Positions 20,055-30,082 of a DNA stretch of 64,000 bases are shown piece after piece. Below the pieces are notes generated by a model. It did no database searches. It was given only the letters and a program-made list of their open reading frames with translations, and was not told where the DNA came from. Made by a program: the position numbers and the translations under genes. The DNA is from an uncultured Cohaesibacter sp. (GTDB lineage Bacteria > Pseudomonadota > Alphaproteobacteria > Rhizobiales > Cohaesibacteraceae). The stretch covers positions 146,750 through 210,749 of the forward strand of contig NZ_OY759860.1 in NCBI RefSeq assembly GCF_963662805.1. The letters are read 5' to 3'. Numbering within the stretch: the first letter of the stretch is position 1; every line of letters starts with the position of its first letter.

Positions 20055-20504
20055 TCAGCACTGGTAGGCGTAGGTGAAGACCAGCCTATCCGAAGTCCAG
20101 CGCCCGGTCGGATTGCAGCGATTGTGCACTTCGCGATCCCCCTGAACGGTCACACGCAACTGGTTCGATGCCACAGGTCCCTCGACATGATAGGGCAGCG
20201 GGCTGCCCGGGCAGTATTTCGAGAAGACACGGGCCGTGCCCGTATACCAGTTGCCCTGTTTGCGACCGTTGAAAAGCAGGGTGCCGCGGCCCACCGAAAG
20301 GCCTGCACGAGGCTGCTCGTAATAGAACCAGCGCTCGTTGCCGCGCGCCTTGAGACGCATGAGGGAGCCATTGTGCCACCAGCAACTGTCTGCTGCAGCA
20401 GGCGTGACGAGGCTGGTGAGTGACAGGCCGGCAAATGCGCCGATCAGCGCGATGAGCAGACTCTTGCGGGTCATTCTTCTGAAGGTAAGAGCAAAGTCAG
20501 ACAT
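20055..20504 (-). CDS. Secreted protein of unknown function
   Basis: 149 residues. A Sec signal peptide (residues about 12–38, ending AAADS) precedes a small domain of about 110 residues containing four cysteines, which could form two disulfides. Recognisable segments are CWWHNGSLMRLKARGNERW and LVFTYAYQC at the very end. Similar small secreted proteins with this NGSLMRLKA…TYAYxC pattern occur in rhizobial genomes as hypotheticals; I know of no function. The start is supported by gggga six bases upstream. The gene is intact although it lies between frameshifted neighbours. Confidence 0.75.
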   Translation of the reverse strand: MSDFALTFRRMTRKSLLIALIGAFAGLSLTSLVTPAAADSCWWHNGSLMRLKARGNERWFYYEQPRAGLSVGRGTLLFNGRKQGNWYTGTARVFSKYCPGSPLPYHVEGPVASNQLRVTVQGDREVHNRCNPTGRWTSDRLVFTYAYQC

Positions 20505-20811
20505 GTTGGTCCCCTATCTGTCTGAGGATAAGAAACCAATCTAGCATGACCTCGTAATTTTACGAAGGGTGTAGCCGGACTTTGACGGACAGTTCCTTGC
20601 GGGTTTTGACAATACTTTGGTTGAAGCAAAGTAAACCAAAATCGAGCCTTTTGTTCAGTCGTAGACAGCAAGCAGGTCCCTGTATTGCTGACACTATGTT
20701 CTTTGCATTAAACAAATAGGAACCAATGACTCACGTTTTTTCAATCTTTATCTGCGACACTGTGAAGCTGAATTTTGGGATTATTGCATCGATATAGAGT
20801 CCGTCATTGGA
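20505..20811. other. Intergenic region, divergent promoters expected
   Basis: A 307-base, fairly A+T-rich gap between the leftward secreted orphan and the rightward GGDEF-EAL gene. No ORF, RNA gene or strong hairpin seen; promoters for both flanking genes should be here but were not assigned. Confidence 0.35.
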
Positions 20812-23516
20812 ATGAACAATCAGGCATTGGGAAAAAGAAGCTTCTGGCAACAGGCTAAGTTCTTCATCTGGAACCCGGCAAATCTGCCCGCTGTTATAGC
20901 CATTATTGTTGTTCTGGGGGCTGCCTATACGGCGGAACGGATCAACGCAGCCTCCGAGGCCCGGCAGGAACGGGCCGAGATGCAGAACCGTGCCACGATG
21001 ATGGCCTTCAGATTGCAGGCACTGCTGTCGCCCAATATCGAACTGACCAGAGGGCTTGCCAGCACCATCGCGACCGAACCCAACATGCGGCAGGAGCGTT
21101 TTTCCGAACTTGCTCGAAGCCTGTTCCACGAAAAAAGCCTCTTGAGGAACATCGCCGGAGCACCGGAACTCGTTGTCACCATGATCTATCCACGACGGGG
21201 CAACGAGCAGGTTATCGGGTTCGACTATCAAAAAAACATTGCGCAGCGGCAAATGGCCATTCAAGCCAGAGACGGTGGCATGCCGACACTGGCCGGTCCG
21301 GTCAAGCTGATTCAGGGCGGAGAAGGCTTCATTGCGCGCTTCCCGATCCACTATAACCATGAAATCCATGGGCTCCAGTTCTGGGGCCTGCTTTCGGCTG
21401 TGATATCGACAGATGTCATTTACAGCCAAAGCGGATTACTCGATCAGGACGATGTTTCGTTCGCTCTGGTGGGGCGAGACGGGCAGGGCGAGCAGGGATC
21501 GCTTTTCTTTGGCTCTAAAGAGATTTTGAATTCCGACCCTGTCGGTGCGCTGGTGGACTTCGGGTTTGCCCAATGGGAAGTCAAGGCGATCCCGAAGGGC
21601 GGCTGGACGACCGGCTATGAAGGCGAGTGGGGTATCCGCACCGCGGCCTTCCTCGCTTTCCTGCTCATTGTCGTTCCCTTCTTCTTTGTCGGTTGGCTCT
21701 ATCGGGACCGGCTCTCCCATCTACGCGAAAGGATATTGCGCCAGCAGGCACTGAGCGAAGCAAATTCGCGTCTTGAGTTTGCGCTTGATGCGTCGGGCAT
21801 TGCCGTCTGGGAATATGACATCGAGACGGGTACCACACAGTGGGATCCACGCATGCTCGAACTGTTTGGACTCGAGGAAGGTGACGCAGACGAGTTCGGG
21901 GCCATGAAGTGGATGGAATCTGTGAGCCTCGAAGATCGCTCTTCTCTCATCGACGTCATCAGGAAGGCCGTTGAAACAGGTGATAAATATCAGCACCAGT
22001 TCCGTATCAAGGACAAGAATGGCAAGAACCGGACCTTCAGAACCGTTGGTTTCTTCTTCGATACACCTGAGGGCGGCAAGCGCCTGATCGGTTCTCAACT
22101 GGGACATCAGTGATGATGTCGCCCGCGAGAACGAGCTGTTCGAGGCGCGCGCCGAAAGTGAGCGCCGCAATCAGGAGCTTGAAGTGGCCAAAGAGCGTCT
22201 TGAAGCTCTGGCCATGCATGACTTCCTGACCAGACTGCCCAATCGTCGCTTCCTCGATGAAAAGCTCAGTGGCAGCGAACACCATCCGTCGTGCCTCACC
22301 GACACACTCCATCTGCTTAAAATTGATCTCGATGGCTTCAAGGAGATCAACGACAGCTTCGGCCATGCGGCTGGGGACATCATGTTGCTCAGAACCGCAG
22401 ACATGCTCAGATCCTCTCTGCTCGAAGGCGAGTTTGCTGCGCGCGTCGGTGGCGACGAATTTGTCGTGCTGTGCGACAGCGATCAGGACCCGTCCCGGCC
22501 GGAAAATCTGGCGAAAGATTTTATCGAGCGGATCCAGCAGCCAATCGAGTACAAGGGACAGACCTGCCGTCTGGGCATGAGCATCGGCATTTCGAACGGT
22601 CGTGATGCCAACTGGGATGTCGACAAGCTGCTCAGCAACGCCGATCTTGCGCTCTATCAGGCCAAGCAAAAGGGCAAGGGCTGCATGGAGATGTTCTCAG
22701 AGCCGCTCTACCAGAAAGCCCGCAAGCGCAAGGAATTGGCGGATGACCTTCTTCGTGCGATCGACAACCGCGAATTCATCGCGCACTTCCAGGGGCAATA
22801 TTGCGCAAACAGCCACAAGCTGATCGGTGCCGAAGCGCTCGCCCGCTGGAACCATCCCGAACGAGGCGTACTGCCGCCATCCGATTTCATCGACTTGGCC
22901 GAAGATTCTGGGTGTGACCGGAGAGATTGACGAGATCATCCTCGAACACACCATCGAGGCAAAAAGCTACTGGGCTGAACGTGGGCTTGAATTGCCACGG
23001 GTGTCGGTAAATGTGTCAGCCAAACGTTTGGGCGACAAGGATCTGGTTACCCGCCTGAAGAAGCTCGACTTCGACTGGAGCAGCCTCACATTCGAGCTGG
23101 TTGAATCAACCTTCCTTGATCGCAGCGATGCGCAAGTCGCAGCCAACATCAAGCAAATCCGGAGCATGGGTATCGAAGTGGAAATTGATGACTTCGGAAC
23201 CGCCTATGCGTCCATTGTCAGCCTGACACACCTGTTGCCGCATCGTCTCAAGATCGATCGCCAGCTGATCACGCCGGTGATCGAGAGTGCAGACCAGCGT
23301 GAGCTTGTCCATTCCATCATCCAGATCGGCCGCACCTTTGGCATCGGTGCCGTTGCCGAAGGCGTGGAAAGCATGACCCATGCGGAGATCCTGCAGATGA
23401 TGGGCGTCGAGGTGCTGCAAGGCTATGCCCTTTGCCCACCGCTCGATCGCGAAAGCTTTCTTGAACACAATCTGGCGCGGTTGCATGACCGGCAGGCCAT
23501 GATTTCTGCCATTTAG
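20812..23516 (+). pseudogene. CHASE–PAS–GGDEF–EAL cyclic-di-GMP protein, two frameshifts
   Basis: With two single-base corrections this reads as one 900-residue membrane sensor. The order is: TM near residue 30; a periplasmic CHASE-like domain (about 45–210); a second TM (about 278–300); a PAS domain (about 310–430); GGDEF with intact GGDEF motif (22448–22462); and EAL. The EAL domain has EAL, VNVSAKRL, FELVEST, IDDFGTAYAS and AEGVES, so phosphodiesterase residues are complete. No RxxD inhibitory site precedes GGDEF. The breaks are an extra T at 22092–22093 (restoring GLNWDISDDVAREN) and an extra G at 22910–22912 (restoring AEDSGVTGEIDE). It probably makes and/or degrades c-di-GMP in response to a periplasmic signal. 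Confidence 0.82.
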
Positions 23517-23578
23517 TTCAATGCCTCGTCTGGCTCTTTCGGGCCTTATCAGACAGTCAGTATAGTGCACAAACACAA

Positions 23579-23601
23579 AAGAGGCCCGTTAAGGGCCTCT
23601 T
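23579..23601. terminator. Bidirectional terminator between GGDEF-EAL and MBL-fold genes
   Basis: A perfect 9-bp stem, aagaggccc (23579–23587) and gggcctctt (23593–23601), with 5-base loop gttaa, between convergent genes. An A-rich flank on the left gives a T-rich tail on the minus strand. Confidence 0.85.
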
Positions 23602-23629
23602 GATGTTCTGGGGGCGATGTTGGCGCCTG

Positions 23630-24555
23630 TCAGCCCATCAGCTGATAGCTGACAGGTACATAGCGGAAGCCATCGCCATTGGTTTCCACAAACCCGGCGG
23701 CCGGGAAAGGCATGTGATAACCGATCAGCGGAATGCGATCCGTCGCCAGCATGCCAAGAACCTTGCGGCGGGATTTGGCGGCCATTTCCTTGTCCATGTC
23801 GAAGCGGACTTCCCAGTCGGGATAGGCCAGCGACCAGACATAATGGTTGGCAAGGTCGGCCATCAGCAGAAGCTGCTTGTCATCGCTATCGAGCATGAAG
23901 GTCATGTGGCCGGGTGTGTGGCCGGGAGCAGCCATTGCCGTGATGCCCGGTGCAAACGCTGTCGCCATCGGACAGGAAGGTCATTTTCTCCGCCAAAGGC
24001 TTCACATTCTTTGCAAAGCCCTCATTGTCGGTTTTGGACCAGTGGTCATACTCGACTTGCCCGGTCAGGAAAGCCGCATTCTCGAACGTTGGCGCGCCTT
24101 CATTCATCAGGCCGCCGATGTGATCGCCATGCATGTGGGTGATCACCACATGGGTGACGTCGGCCGGTTTGGTGCCGGCTTCGGCAAGAGCGGCAGTGAC
24201 GCCAGCAGCATTGAGGCCCGTGTCGAACAGGATCACATTGTCACCACTGCGCACCAGCGACGGCGTGAAATAGAAACTGGGCCACGTCCGTTCCGATGAA
24301 ATTGGCTTCGCTGACCTTGGCAAATTCCTCATCGGAAGCGTTCAGGCCGAAAATGCCATGCGGATTGTCGCGTGGTGCGGAGCCAGCGAGCAGGGCCACC
24401 ACCTCGAGAGAGCCGACCTTGTAGCCGCGGGCTTTTGCCATCGGCAGCTTCGGTTTCATCTCTTCACTTGCGATAGAAGACTTGGGTAGGGTCATGGCAC
24501 CTGCCGTGCCGACGGCCGCGAGCATAGCTGTGCGGCGATTGATGGAAAACGTCAC
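23630..24555 (-). pseudogene. Tat-exported metallo-beta-lactamase-fold hydrolase, two frameshifts
   Basis: A 307-residue protein after two corrections. The GTG start at 24555 has gggag seven bases upstream; ATGs at 24576 and 24603 are alternatives. The N-terminus has a twin-arginine signal (NRRTAMLAAVG). The zinc-binding motif is ITHMHGDHIGGL, followed by a second His region AAPGHTPGHM. The gene is broken by an extra base at 24279–24281 (GGG; repaired to DVASFYFTPSLV) and at 23954–23956 (AAA; repaired to GDSVAPGITAMAAPGH). Family members include quorum-quenching lactonases and many other hydrolases; the substrate is unknown. It is probably intact in the organism. Confidence 0.8.
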
Positions 24556-24935
24556 GTCTCTTCTCCCATGTAGCATCTGACGCCTCAGCTTCGATTGCTT
24601 CATACGTCATGTGATCGCTTGACGGTTTGGCGGACTGGTGATGCGCCACGCCCGAAAATTGGGTAAAGCGCTTTCCAGCCTCGATACGATTGGAGTCCGA
24701 AGTGGCCAGCGCCGGATCGGGTCTCGTTTGCTATACGAAAAAACTAGTGTCGGATGTTCAGGATAGCAAAACAATTGCTTGTGAACCCGCTTGGGTGCAA
24801 TTGCATGGCGCATCAGACATCCACGAACTGCAAGAAACGAATAGAAAAATTTTTTTGCCGGGTTAACTCTAAGCCAAACAATTGGATCGTAAGCTGTCCA
24901 TAACAAGCAGACCAAGGGCAGCGGCGAGACTTTTC
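24556..24935. other. Intergenic region between divergent MBL-fold and acyltransferase genes
   Basis: A 380-base gap with lower G+C than its neighbours, including an A/T run near 24845. A 7-bp inverted repeat caattgc/gcaattg brackets a smaller accc/gggt hairpin (about 24774–24803). It probably holds both divergent promoters. No coding sequence was convincing. Confidence 0.35.
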
Positions 24936-26085
24936 ATGACGGCAAGCAACACAGATCAGCCTGACCATAGGCCCCTGTTTCGTCTCTTCGCCCTCTGGCG
25001 CCTGATCGCCGCCGTCGCGGTGATGTTCTACCATCTCGGGCTATATGGCCCCTCCTGAATTTCAGATGCTCTCCAGAGATCTCGAGCAGCTCAATGATAT
25101 GCTCGACATGTTCTTTGTCGTCTCGGGCTTTCTGATCTTCAGTTTCTATAGCGACCGCATCCAGTCCTTCGGCGATTATCTGGCTTTTCTGGTTCGTCGG
25201 GTTGCCCGCCTTTATCCCTTGCATCTGTTGACACTTGCAGGGTTCTGCGCCGTGTGGCTGGCGGTTGGTCTTGGTCTCGTAAACGCCAAGATGACCGAAA
25301 CCTATTCCTTTGTTGATCTGCTTCAGGAACTGCTGATGATCAACGCCTGGGGGCTGACCGATACCCTCTCGTTCAACTATGTCTCCTGGTCCCTGTCGGC
25401 GGAATGGTTTGCTTATCTCATGTTCCCGCTGGTGCTTGCTATTTGGCGCAGGGCCGGGACGGGCGGTCTGATCGGGCTCTTGATCATGACCGTGATTGCC
25501 CTCGAAGTGCTGACATGGATTGGCTTCATGCCGTTCCCATCTTGGCTGGAGGCGACCACATGGGGCGCCTATCGGGTCTTTGCGGATTTCGTGCTTGGCG
25601 CAACCATTTGCGTGCTGGCCCATCGCCGCTACACCCAGATCCGTAGCCAGTGGTGGCCATGGGTTGGCTATGCCGTCGCCGTTTTCACTCTGATCTCGGA
25701 TCCTGCGTGGGGCTATCTCGGCATGATCGCCATTGCGCTGGCGCTGTTTTTGGCCGCTCAGGTGGAGATCAACGCTCCCGAGAGGACGAAATATCTCAAT
25801 CCTCTCATGCCTCTGGCTGCAGTCTCGTTCGGAATTTACATGTGGCACCCGCTGGTCGCCAGTGCCGTCATCGGCCTTGCCTGGAACCGTTGGCTGTTGC
25901 CCCAGTTCGGAACGCCCTTCATGGTCGCCGTGATGATCACGGTTGCCCTGTCATTGATCATCAGCCTGCTGTCAGCCCGCTATTTCGAGGCCCCGATCCG
26001 CAAGCGCATTGTGGACTGGCAAGAGCGCCGGGAAGGCAAGCGCAAGCGTAGCGACGTGGCGATGGCCTCGACCGCCGCCGAATGA
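24936..26085 (+). pseudogene. Acyltransferase family 3 membrane protein, one frameshift
   Basis: After one correction this is a 382-residue acyltransferase-3 protein with about ten membrane helices. The start MTASNTDQPDHRPLFRLFAL leads into WRLIAAVAVMFYHLG, carrying the conserved R and H of the family. The frame then shifts at the C run 25049–25052. Removing one C gives YGPPEFQMLSRDLEQL followed by DMFFVVSGFLIF, the classic second motif. These proteins transfer acetyl or other acyl groups to extracytoplasmic sugars or lipids (OafA, NodX type). The acceptor is unknown and no polysaccharide genes are adjacent. The break is probably a sequence error. Confidence 0.82.
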
Positions 26086-26094
26086 GTTGAGGCT

Positions 26095-27087
26095 TCAGCC
26101 TGCATCGACCCAGTAGCGGATAAGCCATGCCGCAATCGAGAAACGCCCCGGGATATGCGGCAGGCCGCTGCTTGAATCCCGGCGCATCATCTCCCGCACT
26201 TCGTCACGCGTGAACCAACGCGCCTCGGTCAGCTCGGTGGGGTCGATGGAAATGCCCGAGCTTTGCGCCTCGGCAAAGCACCCCAGCATCAGCGAAGACG
26301 GAAACGGCCATGGTTGGCTGGTGAGATATTGCACCGCCCCGATCTTGATCCCCGCTTCTTCCTCGATCTCGCGTCTCACCGCATGTTCAAGGGTCTCGCC
26401 CTGTTCCATGAAACCGGCAAGGGTCGAATACATCGGCGTATCAAAGCGCGTGTGGTGACCGAGCAGGCACCGCTCAACCCCCATCTCGTCGCGATGGATG
26501 GCAAGCATGATGACGACCGGATCGGTCCGGGGAAAATGCATCGCCGAACAGTTCGGGCAGTCCCGCCGAGCGCCCGCAAGGGCGACCTCTGTGCGTGACC
26601 CGCATTTGGGGCAGAAGGGGTGGTTTTCATGCCATGAGAGCAGACTGTGCGCTTGCGCCACGGAGCCAAGCTGATCCGGAGGCAAAAGGCCCTTGAGCCC
26701 CACGCCGCGCACTGTCTCGAGAAGAAAATCCCGGTCGTCCTCCAGTGCCTTTAGCGCTTCGTTCTTGAGGCGGGTGGCAAGCCGTGGCGCGTTGTTCTCT
26801 TCCGGGTCACATCCCAGCAGGATGACGCGATCCATTCTTGCCCCGAGCCGGTCCGCCTGTTCTGCGCAAAAGAGAGGATCGTGCCGCCCGTCATGCTCCC
26901 TCAGCAACAGCTGATCACCGTCGAACAGATAATAGCGGGCCTCTGGCACGGCCTTCATGCGTTCAAGTGTCGTCTCGTCCCGTGATTCTGTGTCCCGATC
27001 GAGGCGATTGTGCGCATAGCCCAGACCTTCGAAGGATGGCAGCGAATGGGAAAAGGCAAAGAAGTCGTCGGAGGCAATGTCATCCAT
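26095..27087 (-). CDS. nudC: NADH/NAD-capped RNA pyrophosphatase NudC
   Basis: 330 residues. The central zinc ribbon CPKCG … CPNCSAMHFPR is followed by a Nudix domain. The Nudix box is GFMEQGETLEHAVRREIEEE, and the NudC-specific SQPWPFPSSLMLG follows. The enzyme hydrolyses NAD(H) to NMN(H) and AMP and removes NAD caps from RNA. The N-terminal NUDIX-like region (residues 1–150) is present. The stop is nine bases from that of the convergent acyltransferase. A HIT-family gene lies upstream on the same strand. The start ATG has no strong SD. Confidence 0.92.
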   Translation of the reverse strand: MDDIASDDFFAFSHSLPSFEGLGYAHNRLDRDTESRDETTLERMKAVPEARYYLFDGDQLLLREHDGRHDPLFCAEQADRLGARMDRVILLGCDPEENNAPRLATRLKNEALKALEDDRDFLLETVRGVGLKGLLPPDQLGSVAQAHSLLSWHENHPFCPKCGSRTEVALAGARRDCPNCSAMHFPRTDPVVIMLAIHRDEMGVERCLLGHHTRFDTPMYSTLAGFMEQGETLEHAVRREIEEEAGIKIGAVQYLTSQPWPFPSSLMLGCFAEAQSSGISIDPTELTEARWFTRDEVREMMRRDSSSGLPHIPGRFSIAAWLIRYWVDAG

Positions 27088-27225
27088 GGAACTGAACCGT
27101 ATGCAGTGGAAGAATTGAGGGCCCGAAGGTCTGAAGGTCCGGGGGCCTGCAAGGGAGGGCTTTCGTGCGCTTTCTTTTACGCGCCTCCGAACCCCATATG
27201 CAAGCGGTCTGTCTCAGACACCGTA

Positions 27226-27633
27226 TCAGAGCAGTGCAGTTTGCAACGCTTCGATCATTGCTTCTGCCTCTTCGTCCCCATAGGCTCTCGTCGGCAATTT
27301 GCCCCAGATCGGGCCGGGCCATGCCGCATCGCCTTCTGTGCGGGCGATCACATGCACATGAAGCTGGCGCACCTGATTGCCAAGCTGGGCCACATTGAGC
27401 TTGTCGCAGCCCGTCACCTGTTTGAGAGCGTGGGACACCTGACGGATCTCATCCATCAGCAGGTGCTGCTCCTGCCGTGCCAGATCAATGAGTTCAACCA
27501 GACCGTCCCGCTTTGGAACCATGAGCAGCCAGGGAAAATTGGCATCATTCATCAAGCGGACAGTCGTCAGCTCCAGCTCGGCCAGCGGCAGGCTGTCACC
27601 CTCCAACTGGGGATCAAGTGTGAATTCTGCCAT
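27226..27633 (-). CDS. HIT family nucleotide hydrolase
   Basis: 135 residues, a single HIT domain. The active-site motif reads QLHVHVIART: the first of the three histidines of HxHxHxx is Gln, a variant I recall from an alphaproteobacterial HIT subgroup, while the catalytic second and third His remain. The tail DAAWPGPIWG also fits that subgroup. Such proteins hydrolyse dinucleoside polyphosphates or nucleotidyl adducts; the substrate is not known. aggag lies eight bases before the ATG. It neighbours nudC, another nucleotide hydrolase, on the same strand. Confidence 0.88.
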   Translation of the reverse strand: MAEFTLDPQLEGDSLPLAELELTTVRLMNDANFPWLLMVPKRDGLVELIDLARQEQHLLMDEIRQVSHALKQVTGCDKLNVAQLGNQVRQLHVHVIARTEGDAAWPGPIWGKLPTRAYGDEEAEAMIEALQTALL

Positions 27634-27716
27634 TGCGGATCTCCTATCTTGTGAGACTTTTTAACGAGGATCATGCTCTGCCCCTTGCTTTAGCATGCAA
27701 CAAGTGACATATGAAC

Positions 27717-27822
27717 AAGTGGAAGGTTGGCAATGGACGTTCCCCTCGCCAACCGGGTCAGGTCCGGAAGGAAGCAGCCCTAACGAGTTTAGAGCGGGTC
27801 ATCTGTTCAGCCTTCCACTTTT
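27717..27822 (+). ncRNA. ffs: Signal recognition particle 4.5S RNA
   Basis: The apical domain of bacterial SRP RNA is unmistakable: gggtcaggtccggaagg followed by aagcagccctaac (about 27754–27785), which binds Ffh. The outer arms aagtggaagg (27717–27726) and ccttccactt (27811–27820) pair perfectly over 10 bp, giving the small single-hairpin SRP RNA of about 100 nt. A T-rich stretch follows the 3' arm. It lies just before dnaX, the usual place in Hyphomicrobiales. Exact ends are inferred from the helix. Confidence 0.95.
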
Positions 27823-27997
27823 CCCCCAATTTGTGATCTTTGCAAACCCGCGATAGACGGGCTTTTGGCATGTCTTGCGCGTGGCTCTGCCGTGCTGTCA
27901 ACAGGCAGGGCTCCTTGGCGACAAGAAACGTGACGCACCAACGATTCCTCTGCTATGGATGGGACTTCAGGTCACAAAGGTGAACAAGGACATTTCG

Positions 27998-29965
27998 ATG
28001 GACGGTCAGGATCTTCAATCCCGCGAAGGATATCGCGTGCTGGCGCGGAAATACCGCCCCGCGAGCTTTGAAGATATGGTCGGCCAGGGCCCGATGATTC
28101 GCACCCTGACCAATGCGTTCGCGACCGGACGCATCGCGCAGGCCTACATGTTGACCGGCGTGCGAGGGGTGGGCAAGACCACCACGGCCCGCATTCTGGC
28201 CCGCGCGCTCAATTATGAAATCCCCGGCGAGATCAACCAGCCCACCATCGACATGGACCGCATAGGCACCCATTGTCAGGCCATTATGGAAGGTCGGCAC
28301 GTCGACATCATGGAAATGGACGCCGCCTCCCACACCTCGATCAACGACATCCGCGAGATCATCGAGGCGGCGCGCTACAAACCGGTCAGCGCACGCTACA
28401 AGGTCTACATCATCGACGAAGTGCACATGCTCTCCACCGCCGCCTTCAACGGTCTTCTGAAGACTCTTGAGGAGCCGCCGGAACATGTGAAGTTCATTTT
28501 CGCGACAACCGAGATTCGCAAGGTGCCGGTGACGGTGCTCTCACGCTGTCAGCGCTTTGACCTGCGCCGCATCGAGGCCGTCGATATGGCGGGCTACATG
28601 CGCAAGATCTGCGACAAGGAGCAGGTCGAGATCGAGGACGATGCCTTGCAGATGATCGCAAGGGCAGGTGAGGGCTCGGTGCGCGATTCCCTGTCTCTGC
28701 TCGATCAGGCGATTTCGCACGGTGCGGGCAAGATCACCACCGAGACCACCCGCCAGATGCTCGGCCTTGCCGATAGGGCGCGGATCATCGATCTGTTCGA
28801 AGCGCTGATGAAGGGCGATATCGCCACCGCGCTCGAGGAAATGAAGGCGCAATATGACATTGGTGCAGAGCCTGCGGTGGTGCTGTCCGATCTTGCCGAC
28901 TTTGTCCATCTGGTCACCCGCCTCAAGCTGACCCCGGATGCCCAGTCCGATGCGGCGGCGACCGAAGCAGAGAAAATCCGCGGCAGGGACTTCGCCGGAC
29001 AGCTATCCGTGCGCGTCTTGTCCCGCGCCTGGCAGATGTTGCTCAAGGGTCTGGCCGAGGTTCAGACCTCGCCGCGCCCGCTGGCCTCTGCCGAAATGGT
29101 GCTGGTGCGCCTCGCCTATGTCGCCGATCTGCCGACCCCGGACGAGGCCCTGCGCCATCTTACAAATCGTGACTATCGCCCGCCGATGCCAACGGGAGCC
29201 GGATCGGGGCCCTCTCGTCCTCCGGATGCTGCCGTGCCGCCGTCCGAGGATCCATCGGCCCTCGCCTCCGATCCGGGGCCAATGCCTTCCGGCCATCATG
29301 GTCCCACGGCAATGCAGGCAACCGGTGGGAGCGCCACGCCAGCCTCAAGGCCCGAGCAAAAGCTTGGCCACGCCGAACCCGCCAAAAGCGAGAAGGCAGA
29401 CCTGAGGTTGGTCGCCAGCAACAATGCCGTCGATGTCGCCCGCAACACGCCATCCGAGCCTCGCGCCCCGAGGCCGAGCGCTCCCGTGCGTCCGGTCATC
29501 ACGCGCTTCGAGCATATCGTCGCGATGGCCAAGCAGAACCGCGACATCGCCTTGCAGCTGACGCTGGAATCGTCCGTCCGCCCGGTCAGCCTTGATCAGG
29601 GGCGGCTGGTGATTGCCTATGACGGCTTTGACGGCGAGGCCTTCCAGACCAAGCTCTCGCGCAAGCTCGGCGACTGGACCGGCGAGCGCTGGATTGTCGA
29701 GCTGTCGGGTGAGGGTGGCGGCGCCACGATCACCGAACGCAAGGAAGAGCGCGAGCGCCTCGTCCGCGAAGAGGCCGACCATCACCCGCTGGTCGAGGCG
29801 GTGCGAAACCTCTTCCCTGGCTCCAAGATTGTCGACGTGCGCATCAACCGTGATTTCGAGGAGGACTTCCTCGCACCGGCAGCCGAGGAGCTGCTTGAGG
29901 AAGAGCCGGACGGGACCTTGCTGCCACCAGCCGATGATCACTTCGGGCTGGATGAGGATTTGTAG
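27998..29965 (+). CDS. dnaX: DNA polymerase III subunit gamma/tau
   Basis: 655 residues from ATG 27998, chosen because aagga lies seven bases upstream; the frame is open to a TTG at 27875, which would start just after the SRP RNA. The AAA+ clamp-loader core has Walker A GVGKTTTA, Walker B IIDEVHML and the sensor SRCQRFDLRR. The four zinc-finger cysteines normally between Walker A and B are missing: only HCQAIMEGRHVD remains. A Pro/Ala-rich linker (about 390–480) leads to the C-terminal tau domains that contact the polymerase. No A-rich frameshift signal for a gamma form is seen. The usual dnaX–ybaB–recR order follows. Confidence 0.95.
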   Translation: MDGQDLQSREGYRVLARKYRPASFEDMVGQGPMIRTLTNAFATGRIAQAYMLTGVRGVGKTTTARILARALNYEIPGEINQPTIDMDRIGTHCQAIMEGRHVDIMEMDAASHTSINDIREIIEAARYKPVSARYKVYIIDEVHMLSTAAFNGLLKTLEEPPEHVKFIFATTEIRKVPVTVLSRCQRFDLRRIEAVDMAGYMRKICDKEQVEIEDDALQMIARAGEGSVRDSLSLLDQAISHGAGKITTETTRQMLGLADRARIIDLFEALMKGDIATALEEMKAQYDIGAEPAVVLSDLADFVHLVTRLKLTPDAQSDAAATEAEKIRGRDFAGQLSVRVLSRAWQMLLKGLAEVQTSPRPLASAEMVLVRLAYVADLPTPDEALRHLTNRDYRPPMPTGAGSGPSRPPDAAVPPSEDPSALASDPGPMPSGHHGPTAMQATGGSATPASRPEQKLGHAEPAKSEKADLRLVASNNAVDVARNTPSEPRAPRPSAPVRPVITRFEHIVAMAKQNRDIALQLTLESSVRPVSLDQGRLVIAYDGFDGEAFQTKLSRKLGDWTGERWIVELSGEGGGATITERKEERERLVREEADHHPLVEAVRNLFPGSKIVDVRINRDFEEDFLAPAAEELLEEEPDGTLLPPADDHFGLDEDL

Positions 29966-30082
29966 CTTGAACCGGTCGGTTCGGACCTCATATAGATTTC
30001 AGTGACAATGAAGGCCCGGTCGCCCGTGGCAAGGCCGGGCTTTCGCAAGCGATGACGCGGAACAAAAAGGGGAATGATCATC

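Noticed and set aside
18714..25052. Programmed ribosomal frameshifting as the cause of the multiple frame breaks
   Set aside because: Five unrelated genes, seven sites, no shared slippery heptamer or downstream pseudoknot, and all sites correspond to one extra base in a short run. Error is simpler.
27998..29965. Programmed -1 frameshift in dnaX giving a short gamma subunit
   Set aside because: No A_AAA_AAG-type heptamer was seen in the gene; only the full-length product is predicted.
30011..30045. Hairpin-like gcccgg/ccgggc between dnaX and ybaB as a terminator
   Set aside because: Only six base pairs with a long loop and no T run; dnaX and ybaB are normally co-transcribed.
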